The position numbers and the translations under genes are program-made. Shown here one piece after another: positions 9,433 through 20,100 of a DNA stretch of 64,000 nucleotides (its first letter is position 1; every line of letters begins with the position of its first letter). The notes under the pieces were generated by a model. The model ran no database searches. It worked only from the letters and a program-made list of their open reading frames with translations, and was not told where the DNA came from. Source of the DNA: Gentiana macrophylla. Taxonomy: Eukaryota > Streptophyta > Magnoliopsida > Gentianales > Gentianaceae. Location of the stretch: NCBI GenBank assembly GCA_026214975.1, contig CM047805.1, positions 107,999,845-108,063,844 of the forward strand, in the 5' to 3' direction.

Positions 9433-12432
9433 TGATCACGCCGTGGTGTAAGGCATGGACTACTAACAATAGGACTAGGTCTATCGTAGCAGAGTACTGG
9501 TGAGTCAAGGTCGAAACCCACAGAGACTCGTAAGATACGTTTAAATCAAGATTGAGTTGTCACAATTACGGTCTATGATGGGAGTCAACTTTACTGTACT
9601 TTGGTGTGCAGTTTAAGCCCCGGTTATTACATTATTGCCGTGTTTTGGGTAGATTTAGACCTAATTAAGAGTAATATCATGAGTTATATACACGGGGGGG
9701 GGGGGGGGTAGAATTGTCACATCGATAGTGAACTCCACCATTTTAGCGATATTTATCTCTTTTCCGAGCACTTTTGTGTTGCGGAATTACGCGTGGTGTT
9801 TGTTCGTATATGTTATTGCAGGACTTATGTGACCCGAGAACTCGGAAGGCGATGTTTTATAATGAGGAACAGGTTTGTGACACGAAAGTAGAATGAAAGT
9901 GGAAGAAAAGCCAAGTTTGGAGTGAAATCAAGGCAAACGGCATTTGCCCTACCCCGAATCAAGCGTGAATCAAGCTTAGGCCAACTTTGGCGTTTGGCCA
10001 ATGCAAATTGGCATTCACAGAGTTGGTATCAAATACTGAAAGTTAGATTTTTAGACGAACGGGCGTCCAAATAACCCTCAAACGCACATTTTCGGCCCGA
10101 ATTGAAAAAGCTCATGCAAGCCAAACTGGTGTTCAGGCAGATCAAACTGGCGTTTTCCCTCTTGGCATGATCCATGAACTGGCGTTTAGGAGGAGCCAAA
10201 CTCTAGTTCGCTGAAGACGAAACCCTAATATCATCAAGATTTCTAGGAAAACTAGCCTTTGAGAGGATGCAAATTGGCGTTTGAGACCGATAGAAGCAGA
10301 TTTTTGACCTACACTATAAATATGCAGCTCATTCAGCCCCTGAATATTCTTGGCCGACTTTAGACTCTTCTTAGGCGATTTTGATGCTGTTTTAGTGTAG
10401 GTTCATGATACTTTGATCCTTTGATCCCCTAATTACATCCTTCGATTCTACATACTTTTTCTAGCTTAGATTCACGTTTCGAGTCTCAAAGATTTGGCTT
10501 TTGGTGCAATTATTTCTTCATACTTTTTGGATATGATTTTCAGCAATTATATGGTAATGAATTATTCCTCTTTTATTATTTATAGCATGATTCCAATTCT
10601 TATTTCGTTTATTAGTATAGTCATGAGTAGCTAATTGTATGTGTAACCAAATTATGTGAAAGCGAGCGAAAACCCTAAGGGGATGAGATCGGGGTTTGTG
10701 TAGTGCGTAATTTAATGTTTAAACGATTAATCCACGTCCAAAAACTTATTATAACATCGTTGAAGTAGTTTGATCACCTAGTTCACTGTCACACACATCG
10801 AACTTATAGATGTATTTTGTGGTGAGATGTGGGAAAAGGGGTTTTAGGATCGTTACGTAGATCTGGCCTAGTTGTTAGGCCCATTTCCAATACAGAGGTT
10901 TGTCATCGTTGTTTGAGCAACTCTAGAACTTATTCATGTTAGGATAATCGGTTTTCTAAAAGGAGAGTTGGTTAGCTTCACATAGGGTGGTTAGATCGAG
11001 TTGTTCAGTCTAATTACTAGAATTAGGAGTTGGCACCCGTGGATGTCGTTAAACTACATTGGATAGGTAGGTCGGTTAAGACACGAACTAGAAGTAAACA
11101 CCGGTAGTATAATCTTCATTTATGCACTAGTCTAAGACCTTTCAACCTTTGATTGACCTAAACTAAGTTATACGTCAGCTTTGGTACTTAGACATTACTC
11201 CCTGTGGATTAGACCTTATGACCACTATACTCCCGTTGACACGATACTCTGTCGGTGAAAGTTAGCGGTTAAGTATTTTGATATCAGTCTATGACCAACT
11301 ATGGTGAAAGAATACAAACTATGGTGCCAGTAAACACATGAGTTTATGCAAGTTCAATGAAAGCACACAAGAGTTTCTAATGTATTAGTCTAATTACGAG
11401 TCATTAGTTATTCCTCCGATACCATGCATCAATCATCCCGTTGGTAAATTTTAGATCTTAATAGCTACATGTGCAAATCCCTAATATTACGCTACTTCCA
11501 TTAAAAGGACAGTATGTGCCTATGTGAAATTGACCTCTTTCGTAGGTTGTATTAATTCACATGTAATAAGAATTAGGAGTAGCCAACCTGAAGACCAGGA
11601 ACCTCCTAAGCGACTATATCGTGGATTGACTAGCATGTTCCTAAGATCGATCAAGACATTGTCCAAACTAACCCTTCACTTTATCCTCCTTCATGTGAAT
11701 TTATGATGACATGCAAATAGTTGATCAGGATACAAACCTTTAAATTAAAACTATCGATCAAACATAGCGGGCGCCAAGTATCATGAATTAGGATTTACGA
11801 TGTATTCAGATCTAGCGATAAAGACCGTCGTAGATCTGAAGAACACAATCACTATTTCGTGGTTTCTTTACCAATATATGGGGTAAAATAAACTAACTAC
11901 TACATAATTAGAACTAATAATAACAATCAAATCATACTAATCACATAGAACAATGAGATATCTGCATCTAGAAAGGGCCAAAAAATCATACCCTCAAAGA
12001 CGAGCATAGATCTTCCTTAGATATGTCCCCATGCGTCAAATCCATCGGATCCTTGACTAGAACTCATATAGAAAATAAATAAAGTTTGTATTATTTGTAG
12101 TACATGGCACTCATTATTGTATAGAAGTTTGTATTATTTGTAGTACATGGCACTCACTTTTCAACTGAGGCTAGTGCCTCTTATTTATAGTTGTAAAAGC
12201 TGATTTAGAAAAACCTAAAACACATCAAACACATTGCAAAATGTAGTATCTTCCAAATCAATATAAAACCATCAATTTTACACATAAATCATACAATTTT
12301 GCAACTAACCCATTAAAAACATCACTTGCTCAATACTTCAATATAAAGCCCGATTTCTATGAAAAACATCCAGATGTGAGGGAAATTGACATAAAATATA
12401 TCCTTATAAAACGTATAAAATCACCCTTAACA
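9433..12432 (-). mobile_element. Gypsy LTR block inside copia B1, split by a solo LTR
   Basis: On the minus strand the block starts TGTTAAGGGTGATTTTATAC at 12432 and ends GGCGTGATCA at 9433. The 3' (left) part matches the Athila LTR at 20101-21550 (ACTCTGCTACGATAGACC-type words, and blocks about GATCTAGCGATAAAGACC). The 5' (right) 400 bp instead resembles the start of the other gypsy LTR family at 60840 (TGTTTAGGGTGATTTT). The left flank is GATCT, as in B2 and B3, but the right flank is GTTAC, so no target duplication is visible. A chimera or deletion is likely. A short duplication, AGTTTGTATTATTTGTAGTACATGG-like, occurs twice at 12086-12150. Confidence 0.65.
9576..11286 (+). mobile_element. 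Gypsy-type solo LTR with target duplication GTCTA
   Basis: It begins TGATGGGAGTC and ends TTGATATCA, and is flanked on both sides by GTCTA (9571-9575 and 11287-11291). Joining across it restores the GGTCTA-TGACC context seen unbroken at 16270-16280. Length 1711 bp. It contains a TATAAATA box at 10315-10322 and the U5-like phrase CTCCCTGTGGATTAGACC near 11200, typical of Athila/Tat LTRs. A poly-G run lies at about 9692-9708. Short phrases of the type AACTGGCGTT recur at 9920-10285, upstream of the TATA box. No coding region. Confidence 0.85.
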
Positions 12433-13730
12433 GTTACTAGAAAATATTCTCACAGATGAGTTAAGCATAGAATTTTCATCAAAGACTACACTCTACTGAG
12501 TATAACCCTATTTTCAGATGATGGCCAAATTCTATACCCTTTTACCCCATCTCCATATCCAACAAATACTCCCTTCTTGGCTTTAGGTTCCAGCTCCCAT
12601 CTCCTGTAGCCGTCTTGTTCTCTGTGGTACTAGACTATGCTTCCAAAAACCTTAGACCAGAGTAGTCTGCTTACTTTCCTTACCAAACCTCAAGTGGTGT
12701 TTTGAGCATGATATAGTGTGAGGCCTTATTGATTAAGTAGCATGCTATGTTAACAACCTATGCCCAAAATCTTCTTGTTAGACCATATTTGAAAGCATTC
12801 ACCTTGACTTCTCCCGAAGAGTTTGATTCATTCTTTCTACAACACCATTCTGCTGTGTAGTGTTTCTGATAGTATGGTGCCTAGTACTGCCTAGATTCAT
12901 GCAAAATTCATCAAACTCAAACCAACAGAATTCCAGTCCATTATCAATTCTAAGTCTCTTGTTCTCCTTCACTGTCTGATTCTCAACCAAAGCCTTCCAC
13001 TTCTTGAAGTGTTTTAATGCTTCACTCTTGTGCTTCATCATAACTACCCAAACCATCCTTGAGTAATCATCTATAAAAGACACAAAATACATATGGCCAC
13101 CCAGTGACTCCACCCATGAAGGTCCTCAAAAATCAGAATGGACATAATCAAGTGTCTATTTTGTGATGTGATTTGCTTTTGGGAACTTGCTCCTATGTAG
13201 CTTCCCACACACACAGTGTTCACAAAATCCCATCTCCTTGACCTTATACCCCTCCCCCCCAAGTAGATCAGACATAGATAGAATACGCATCCCTTATTCA
13301 CCCATTTGACCCAATCTCAAATGCCACAACTTAGTCAGCTGTGACTGGTGAACTTCTGATGATACCACAACAGCAGAACCTAATATAGTAGACGCTTGTA
13401 AGATATACAGTGTCCCCTGTCTGATAACCTTCAGAATCACAACTGAACCCTTATAGACATTTACCACTCCACCTTTACACCCATGAACCCTTTCCTGTCT
13501 AGTAAACCAAGTGATATCAAATTCTTGGTCATCTGTGGAACATGTCTAACCTCATTTAGTGTGCAGAATTTACAATCATGTGTCCTGAACTGAACAGATT
13601 CAATCCTAACAATTTTGCAGACCTTGTTGTTAGCCATAGTTATATGGCCCTCATCCACCTGCTGATAAGTTGAAACCCACTCCCTATTTGGACACACATG
13701 AAAAGATTCCAAGTGTCCGAATCCACACAT
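12433..13730 (-). pseudogene. copia B1 protease end, integrase and linker
   Basis: Minus-strand peptides: a protease/pre-integrase part with MCGFGHLESFHVCPNREW, VRHVPQMTKNLISLGLLDRKGF (13730-13461); an HCVCGKL zinc-binding remnant near 13220; an integrase core with SFIDDYSRMVWVVMMKHKSE, RLRIDNGLEFCW and QQNGVVERMNQTLRE (13113-12799). The second Asp (IDNGLEF) and the catalytic Glu (VVERMNQT) are present. Linker sequence follows to 12433, where the gypsy LTR block begins. Stops and a frameshift near 13100 break it. Confidence 0.8.
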
Positions 13731-13790
13731 CTTTGTGCCTGCACTCTACAAAAGCTGCTAAGTCGGATCTTCTTCAGAGTTGGTGTCTTG

Positions 13791-14560
13791 TTATGCCAAA
13801 GCAAAAGTACCCTTGCTTCTTCCTCCGTAGACATTTATTTTTCCAATGTCCCTACTCCTTGCAATAGTTATAGACATCCTTAGCTTTAGGACCATTGGAA
13901 ATTCTCTTGGATTTCTTATTTCCAGAATTTCCCGATCCTCTTCCGACTCCACTGGCCACCAATCCAGCAGACTGACAGTCTGTCCCTGAACCAGATGCCC
14001 TATGGTGTAGCTCTCGAGCATGGTGTGATGATCTCACATCTTCCAATGACACTGAGTTCTTCCTATCAATAAAGGACTGCACAAAGTTCTCATATGATGT
14101 AGGAAATGACACAAGTAGGATCAATGCTGCATCCTCATCTTCAATCTTCACATAAATGTTCCTTAGATCAAGCAATAGTGTGTTCAAATGATCTAGATGA
14201 TCCCTCAGTTGAGTGCCCTCATGCATCCTTAGGCTGAACAGATGTTGTTTCAATAACAACTTGTTGGTGAGAGACTATGTCATGTATATACTCTCAAGGT
14301 TGGACCACAACTTCTCTGTTGTGTCCTCTTCAGCAACCTCTGTGATAATGTCAACTGACAAGCACAACATAATTGTTGAATGTGCTTTCTTCTCCAGACC
14401 GGCTATGTCGGTAGCACTTTCTTCTAATGATTTAGACAAGCGACCCCAAAATCCCTGTTGTTTCAACAATGCACACATCTTGATATGCCATGCACTAAAA
14501 TCTGTTTCTTCCTCGTAAACTTGTCAATCTTGACATTTAAAGTAGTCATCTTTCTCACCA
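13791..14560 (-). pseudogene. copia B1 gag
   Basis: Minus-strand frames 14478-14275 and 14259-13852 together give a UBN2-type gag: ALLKQQGFWGRLSKSLEE, AHSTIMLCLSVDIITEVAEE, EKLWSNLESIYMT, QHLFSLRMHEGTQLRDHL, LLVSFPTSYENFVQSFI. It ends in a zinc-knuckle start (VYNYCKE). A stop separates the two frames at about 14275. The copy in B2 (34241-34960) is the same family and differently broken. Confidence 0.8.
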
Positions 14561-14656
14561 GAAAAGCTTGTGTATATCCCAAATCCTAGCATCAATTATG
14601 ACCTTGGTGCCAATCTACCTTGCTTAACATAGATAAACAGATTTCTTGATGAACCT

Positions 14657-14675
14657 GGACTCTCTGATACCAGTT
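14657..14675 (-). promoter_or_regulatory. Primer-binding site of copia B1 (initiator-Met tRNA type)
   Basis: On the minus strand, immediately after the LTR end CACAACA, comes AACTGGTATCAGAGAG. TGGTATCAGAG is the plant copia primer site complementary to initiator methionine tRNA. It fixes 14676 as the LTR border and minus as the orientation. Confidence 0.85.
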
Positions 14676-15168
14676 TGTTGTGATGGATCGATAAAGAAGT
14701 GATGGCGATTGTAAGTCAAGATAAACAATTAGCAAGTAAAAAAACACATAAACAAGAAGAACACATATTTAACATGGTTTCCGGAAATATGCCGACTACT
14801 CCACGGACAAACAAGGATTTTTTTATTATCACGAGAAATTTACAAGTTACAATTAATGCAGATGGTATATATAGCATTGGGAATCCACCCCTAACCAACA
14901 TAACAGCCAAACCAGATCATGACTGAAATACCCCAGAAGTAACTTTATCGAAAATGGAAAACCATGCAGATGTGTACCCCAAGTATCGCTGAGAACCAAC
15001 TCTGCAAACCAAGCTCAGTAGATGATCAATCTGCTAACCTCATTCATCAGAACACCAGACTAAGTAGACACCTTCAGGCCCTGCTGACCACCATAGTTTC
15101 CATAAAAATTCAACAGATTATCCCACTCAACTGACCAAACTCAGTAGCATGTTTAAGTAACAATTAGA
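14676..15168 (-). repeat. Shared LTR of copia B1 and B2 (493 bp)
   Basis: One LTR serves as the 5' LTR of B1 (primer site on its left at 14657-14675) and the 3' LTR of B2 (purine tract AATGTGGAGATTT on its right, minus strand, at about 15169-15181). The plus-strand start is TGTTGTGATGGATCG. Equivalent LTRs are at 35042-35518, 43922-44414 and, partially, 8171-8484. The minus-strand equivalent of a TATA box is a weak TATATA near 14865. Confidence 0.85.
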
Positions 15169-16133
15169 AATCTCCACATTGACTTCAACTTCACACAAAC
15201 TGACCAGACGCACAACCAAGTGCTATATTTCCTCTTTGTCTTGATTTGAATACCTCGTGAAACCCACCTTCAAATTGAGTATTCTCAAATTCAGATTATC
15301 AACTTTGGATATTCAAAGAAGTCCAGCATGCAATTGAAACTTGCCCTTGGAACTTGTTTATCGAACATATCGGCGCATGATTAACATCGGTGTTGATCTT
15401 CTCCACTTTGACCCTCCTCTCATTCCTCAAAAAATGGTACATAACATCAATGTGCTTGCATCTCTCATGATGAACCTGATCCTTAGCCAAACTTATTGCA
15501 CTAAGACAGTCACAATACACTCTGGCTTGATCTTGATGCGGACTCGGATCATTGATTAGCTCGTTTAACCAAATTGCTTACTTTGTCGCTTCTATCGCGC
15601 CATGTATTACTTGCTGGTAGGTAATGTCACTTTGTCCCCCAGTAGAGTTGCCTTCCAACTTACCACAGAACAACCCAAAGTAAACACATACCCAGTCATA
15701 GATCTCATGTTGTCCACATCAACAGCATATTCAAAATAACAGTACACTGTGAAAAAACATTGAGTACCACCTTCATAAATGATTCGAATATCAAATATAC
15801 CCCTAAGGTACCTAAATATCCTTTTCACTGCCTTCCAGTGTTCCTTTCTAGGTTGAGCCATAAACCTACGGCAATGATTATAACTTTGAGCAAAATCGGG
15901 CCTAGTATAGACCATGACATACATTAAACTTCCCACTACACTAGCATATGCAACTCTTGACATGAATTTTCTCTTGACTAAGCTCAGAGCAAACACATCA
16001 GACAAATGTAGATTTGGTGCCATAGGAGTATCTATAGGTTTGGTTGCTGACATTCGGAACTTGGATAATACCTTTTCAATATACGCCTACTGAGACAAGA
16101 ACAACTTTCCCTGCTTCCAATCTCTATAGATCT
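15169..16133 (-). pseudogene. copia B2 RT C-terminus and RNase H
   Basis: Minus-strand peptides: MSATKPIDTPMAPNLHL, YASVVGSLMYVMVYTRPDF, HWKAVKRIFRYLRGIFDI, MTGYVFTLGCSVVSWKATL (16053-15607), then the RNase H end MYCDCLSAISLAKDQVHHER and KHIDVMYHFLRNERRVKVEK (15520-15299). These are standard landmarks of copia RT/RNase H. Stops and a frameshift near 15600 disable it. The upstream border at 16133 is the GATCT target of the gypsy solo LTR. Confidence 0.85.
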
Positions 16134-16977
16134 TGATCACGCCGTGGTGTAAGGCATGGACTACTAGCAATAGGACTAGGTCTATCATAGCTGAGTACTG
16201 GCGAGTCAAGGATGAACCCCACAAAGACTCATAAGATACGTTTAAATCAAGATTGAGTTGTCACAGTTACGGTCTACGACCAACTATGGTGAAAGAATAT
16301 AAATTATGGTTCCAATAAACACACGAGTTTATGCAAGTTCAACGAAAGCACACAAGAGTTTCTAATGTATTAATCTAATTACGAGTCATTAGCAATTCCC
16401 CCGATACCATGCATCAATCATCCCCATCGGTAAATTTTATATCTTTAATAGCTACAAGTGCTAATCCATAATATTACGCTACTTCCATTGAAAGGAAGTA
16501 GGTGCCTATGTGCAATTGACCTCCTACATTAGTTGTATTAATTCACATACAATAGAATTAGGAGTAGCCGGCACACGACCGAGAACCTCCTTAAGCAGCT
16601 ATCTTGGATTGACTAGTACGTTCCTAAGGAATGATCAAGACATTGTCCAAACTGACACTTCACTTTATCCTCCTTCATGTTAATTTACGATGACATGCAA
16701 ATAATTGATCAGGCTACAAACTTGTAAATTAAATATGTCGATCAGACGTAGCTGGCGCCAATTATCATGAATTAGGATTTATGATGTATTCAGATCTAGC
16801 GATAAAGACCATCGTAGATCTGAAGAACACAATCGCTATTTCATGATTTCTTCACTAACGAACCCGACATGTCGCATTCAACACAAATGGTTTACATTTA
16901 AAGGACAAAACAAATATTTTTAGCTCAAAATGGGCAGAATGTTGATGCCGCAGGATATACAATTTTAACCGTTGTCA
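16134..16977 (-). mobile_element. Athila-family solo LTR inside copia B2, target duplication GATCT
   Basis: The plus strand reads TGATCACGCCGTGGTG ... CCGTTGTCA, flanked by GATCT at 16129-16133 and 16978-16982. It aligns in reverse with the Athila LTR 20101-21550, covering both its ends, but has lost the middle (the junction is near 16860), leaving 844 bp. Its left junction is base-for-base the same as at 9428-9440 in B1 and 45376-45390 in B3. Confidence 0.85.
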
Positions 16978-16982
16978 GATCT

Positions 16983-17227
16983 TCATCCCTAAAATTTTCT
17001 TTGCTTTCCCCAAATCCTTTATCTCAAATTCGGTCTTGAGCAGATTCTTCAGATCTTGAATATCAGACTTGTTCGCAGCAGCTATTACACATATCATCCA
17101 CATATAAAACCAGATAGATGATTGAACCATCCTTCAACTTGTTGTGATAAACACATCAATCATATGTACTTCTGTTATAGCCCTTCTGAATCATATAGAC
17201 GTCAAAATTCTTATACCACTGTCTTGG
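16983..17227 (-). pseudogene. copia B2 RT catalytic core
   Basis: The minus strand reads PRQWYKNFDVYMIQKGY, then KLKDGSIIYLVLYVDDM (YVDD at about 17095-17112) and a degraded alpha-helical stretch. The catalytic Asp pair is intact, but stops occur on both sides. It is bounded by the hAT element at 17228 and the solo LTR at 16982. Confidence 0.8.
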
Positions 17228-17235
17228 GGCCTACT

Positions 17236-18532
17236 TAGTGCTGTTTAACGAACAGAGCCGGTCGCGAACAAGCTTGAACTCGACTCGTTAAGACTTATGT
17301 TTGTTCGTTCATTTAACTAAACGAGCCGAGCTCGAACAATTTTACTAGCTCGTTTAGTAATCGAACGAACACGAGTCTAGCTCGCGAACATTCAAATGTG
17401 TTCATGAACAACCCTATTTTAGGGGTATATAAGGAGTTCAACCCATTGAATAAACCCTAACATGCTATCATCTACCCTTGCAGCCGCCACCCTCACTCTG
17501 CTTTTGTTTCCATTATCAATTTATCACCGTGCTCGTCTACTGCCATATCTTCCACCACCACTCCACTGCCATATCTTTCAATTACTATCATCATCTATAG
17601 TATATTGGGTGGATGCCGGCTTGGCCCGTAACTTAGGGGAGACACAGTTGCATAGTAGTATCTTCTTGATACTCAATTTTTCTTTACGAAATTGCCGATC
17701 TTTTATTTCTGCTTTCCGATTTGTGAACAATTCACTGATTACACATGTTGAATTTATGAATCTCTCCTCGTTTTCGATTTGCTTGTGAATCTCTCATCGT
17801 TATTGTTTGGATATCTGATGTTAATTTTCGATTTGATATGTAGAAGTGTTCTAAGAATCCGGGCTTTCGATTTACATGGAAAAAAACTAATTTTTGAATC
17901 TCTCTGCTGGTCTAGAATATTTTTTATGTTTAAGCTCACGAGCATCTTGAAAGTTTGAGAATTTTATATCTATGGGGATTTTTTCAAGAAGATGTTGGTG
18001 TTTTGCATGGCTAATTGCTTTTGTTGTTCTGCAAAGCTGCTGTGGTTCCATATAGCTGTATAGGCTTTCTCATGATGTCTTTGGACTTCTATTTTGGATG
18101 CAGATGTACCACTAGACTTTATGTCTCACTGATGTTTACTTCTAATATGTTATCAGAATTTGTTTGACCTTTAGGTGATGTTTCCTTTTTATCTCGTATG
18201 TAAGTATTGGTGTTGAAAACATAGTAACCTATTTTAGAATAAGGTTTGTTTTCCATACTTCTAGTCAAATGAGCTGTGAGAAAGCTCTATTACGAACACA
18301 TGTAATATTTTACCGAACGAGCCGAGCTCAAACTCGAGCTTTTTTCGAGCAAAAGCAATAAATTTGACCAACGAGCCGAGCTTGAGCTCGAGCTCAAACA
18401 TCGTGCTATTGTTATCGAGCCGAGCTCGAACACCATTTTATGTTCATTTGTTAAATGAATGAGCTCGAACATGTTCGTTTGTTAAAAGAGCTCAATTTTG
18501 AACACCGGCTACTCGGTTCGTTAACAGCTCTA
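17236..18532. mobile_element. Non-autonomous hAT transposon, target duplication GGCCTACT
   Basis: The ends are TAGTGCTGTTTAACGAAC and, reverse-complemented on the right, TAGAGCTGTTAACGAACCG. The 8-bp target duplication GGCCTACT is at 17228-17235 and 18533-18540, the length expected for hAT. Subterminal arrays of GAGCTCGAAC/GAGCCGAGCTC words lie at 17270-17400 and 18310-18510, the likely transposase-binding regions. There is no transposase domain. The middle holds a promoter-like segment (see 17425-17460) followed by a 108-codon open frame with no recognisable domain. Excising it restores the copia RT sequence. Confidence 0.85.
17425..17460 (+). promoter_or_regulatory. Promoter-like TATA box and telo-box inside the hAT element
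   Basis: TATATAAGG at 17427-17435 is followed by AAACCCTAA at 17452-17460 and an ATG at 17462. AAACCCTAA (telo-box) near a start is typical of plant ribosomal-protein and translation-factor genes. This suggests the hAT element captured the 5' end of such a gene. The following frame (17462-17788) is hydrophobic and not recognisable, so no gene is claimed. Confidence 0.4.
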
Positions 18533-18540
18533 GGCCTACT

Positions 18541-19500
18541 TAAGTCCATACAATGACTTCCTAAACTTGTAAAAATATCCTTCCATGCCAGGAACTTGGA
18601 AACCCTCTGGCTGAGTCATATAAATTTCCTTATCTACATCCCCATGTAGAAAAGATGTCTTCACATCTAATTGCTCAAGTTCAAGATTCTGATGTGCCAC
18701 TATTGCTAACAACACCCTGATAGAAGTATGTTTGAACGCTGGAGAAACTATCTCTTCATAGTCTACCCCCTATTTCTGACTAGACCCTCTTGCAACCAAA
18801 CGTCCCTAATATCTGATGTCCTCGGCAGACGTCATTCCTTCCTTTTTCTTGAAGATCCAATTGCAACTGGCCACCCTTCTATCTTGTGGATGTTTGACTA
18901 GATCCCAAGTCTCATTCTTCTGAAGTGACTTAATTTCTTCTCCCATAGCAACAAGCCATTGGGAAGCCTCAGAACATGTCACAACTTCCCTATAAGTGTT
19001 TGGTTCAAAACCATTCACTTCTTCAGCTACATGTAGTGCATATCCGACCATATCCTCATCAAACCCATATCGTCTTAGGGGTCTAATATTGGTCATTCTA
19101 GATCTTCTGAGAGCTATACTCTATTGACCAACATCATTTGTTTGAATATCTACTGACCTTTGTTCAGCAGACTGGTTTGAATCCAACTCTGGGTCTATTG
19201 AGTGCTGACTATCCACTGCTGAGTTTTTCAATTCAGCAGACTCTACTTGAAGCTCCACCTGTTTGTCAACCTTCTTAGTTTCGGATCCAATTTCAGATTC
19301 AGACGTGGCCCTCACACATGATTTAAGTGTAGAATTTTCATCAAAGACTACACTCCTACTGAGTATAACCATATTTTCAGCTGATGACCATATTCTATAA
19401 CCTTTTACCCCATCTCCATATATATCTAACAAATACTCCCTTATTGGCTCTAGATTCCAGTTTACCTTCACTTACATGGTACTAGACTTTACTTCCAAAA
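18541..19500 (-). pseudogene. copia B2 integrase-RT linker and RT N-terminus
   Basis: Minus strand: MKVNWNLEPIREYLLDIYGD and GYRIWSSAENMVILSRSVVF (integrase C-terminal part of Tork-type elements, 19471-19350), an acidic/glutamine-rich linker, then MTNIRPLRRYGFDEDMV and WLVAMGEEIKSLQKNETWDL, NWIFKKKEG (19096-18806), the RT start. It continues in other frames with LEQLDVKTSFLHGDVDKEIY near 18650. Stops at about 19110 and 18800. Confidence 0.8.
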
Positions 19501-20095
19501 ACATTAGGCCAGAGTAGTATGCTGACTTTTCTTACCAAACCTCAAGTGGTGTGAGCTTGATCCCAGTGTGAGGCTAGTTATTGATTAAGTAGCATTCTAT
19601 GTTAACAACCTCTACCCAAAATCTTCTTGCTAGACCAGAATTTGAGAGCATGCACCTTGCCCTCTGCAGAAGAGTTTGATTCATTCTTTCTACAACACCA
19701 TTTTGTTGTGGAGTGTTTCTGACAGTATGGTGCCTAGCAATGCCTTGATTCATGCAAAATTCATCAAACTCAGACCAACAGAATTCCAGTCCATTATCAG
19801 TTCTAAGTCTCTTGATCTTCTTCCCTGTCTGATTCTCAATCAAATCCTTCCACTTCTTGAAGTGTTTGAATGCTTCACTCTTGTGCTTCATCATAACTAC
19901 CCAAACCATCCTTGAGTAATCATCTATAACAGACACTAACTACCTGTGACCACCCAGTGACTCCACCCATGAAGGTTCTCAACAATCAGAATGGACATAA
20001 TCAAGTGCCCCTTTGGTGATGTGAATTGCTTTTGGGAGCTTGCTCCTATGTAGCTTCCCAAACACACAGTGTTCATAAAATCCCAACTCCTTGAC
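19501..20095 (-). pseudogene. copia B2 integrase core
   Basis: The minus-strand frame 19936-19574 reads VIDDYSRMVWVVMMKHKSE, RLRTDNGLEFCWSEFDEF, QQNGVVERMNQTLLQRAR, WVEVVNIECYLIN. The second Asp (TDNGLEF) and the Glu (VVERMNQ) of the DDE triad are present; the first lies in the degraded upstream part near 19990. The ORF is cut from protease by the Athila insertion at 20101. It is almost the same as B1 12799-13113. Confidence 0.85.
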
Positions 20096-20100
20096 CTTAT
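20096..20100. repeat. Left target duplication CTTAT of the Athila element
   Basis: CTTAT at 20096-20100 is matched by CTTAT at 33682-33686. The flanking copia sequence joins correctly across the element; compare B1 at 13240-13270. Confidence 0.85.

Larger units (their letters stand above)
8171..15168 (-). mobile_element. Ty1/copia element B1 (Tork/TNT1-like), downstream member of a tandem pair
   Basis: Minus-strand order: LTR 15168-14676, primer site, gag, protease, integrase, then a gypsy LTR block (12432-9433), RT C-terminus and RNase H (9432-8485), and a partial 3' LTR (8484-8171) cut by copia A. The RT N-terminal half between the integrase-RT linker and RNase H is missing, replaced by the gypsy LTR block. 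The LTR at 14676-15168 also ends the neighbouring element B2, giving an LTR-internal-LTR-internal-LTR array. Confidence 0.8.

Noticed and set aside
17462..17788. 108-codon frame as a membrane protein gene
   Set aside because: Within a non-autonomous hAT element, hydrophobic by composition, no domain, and no counterpart seen.
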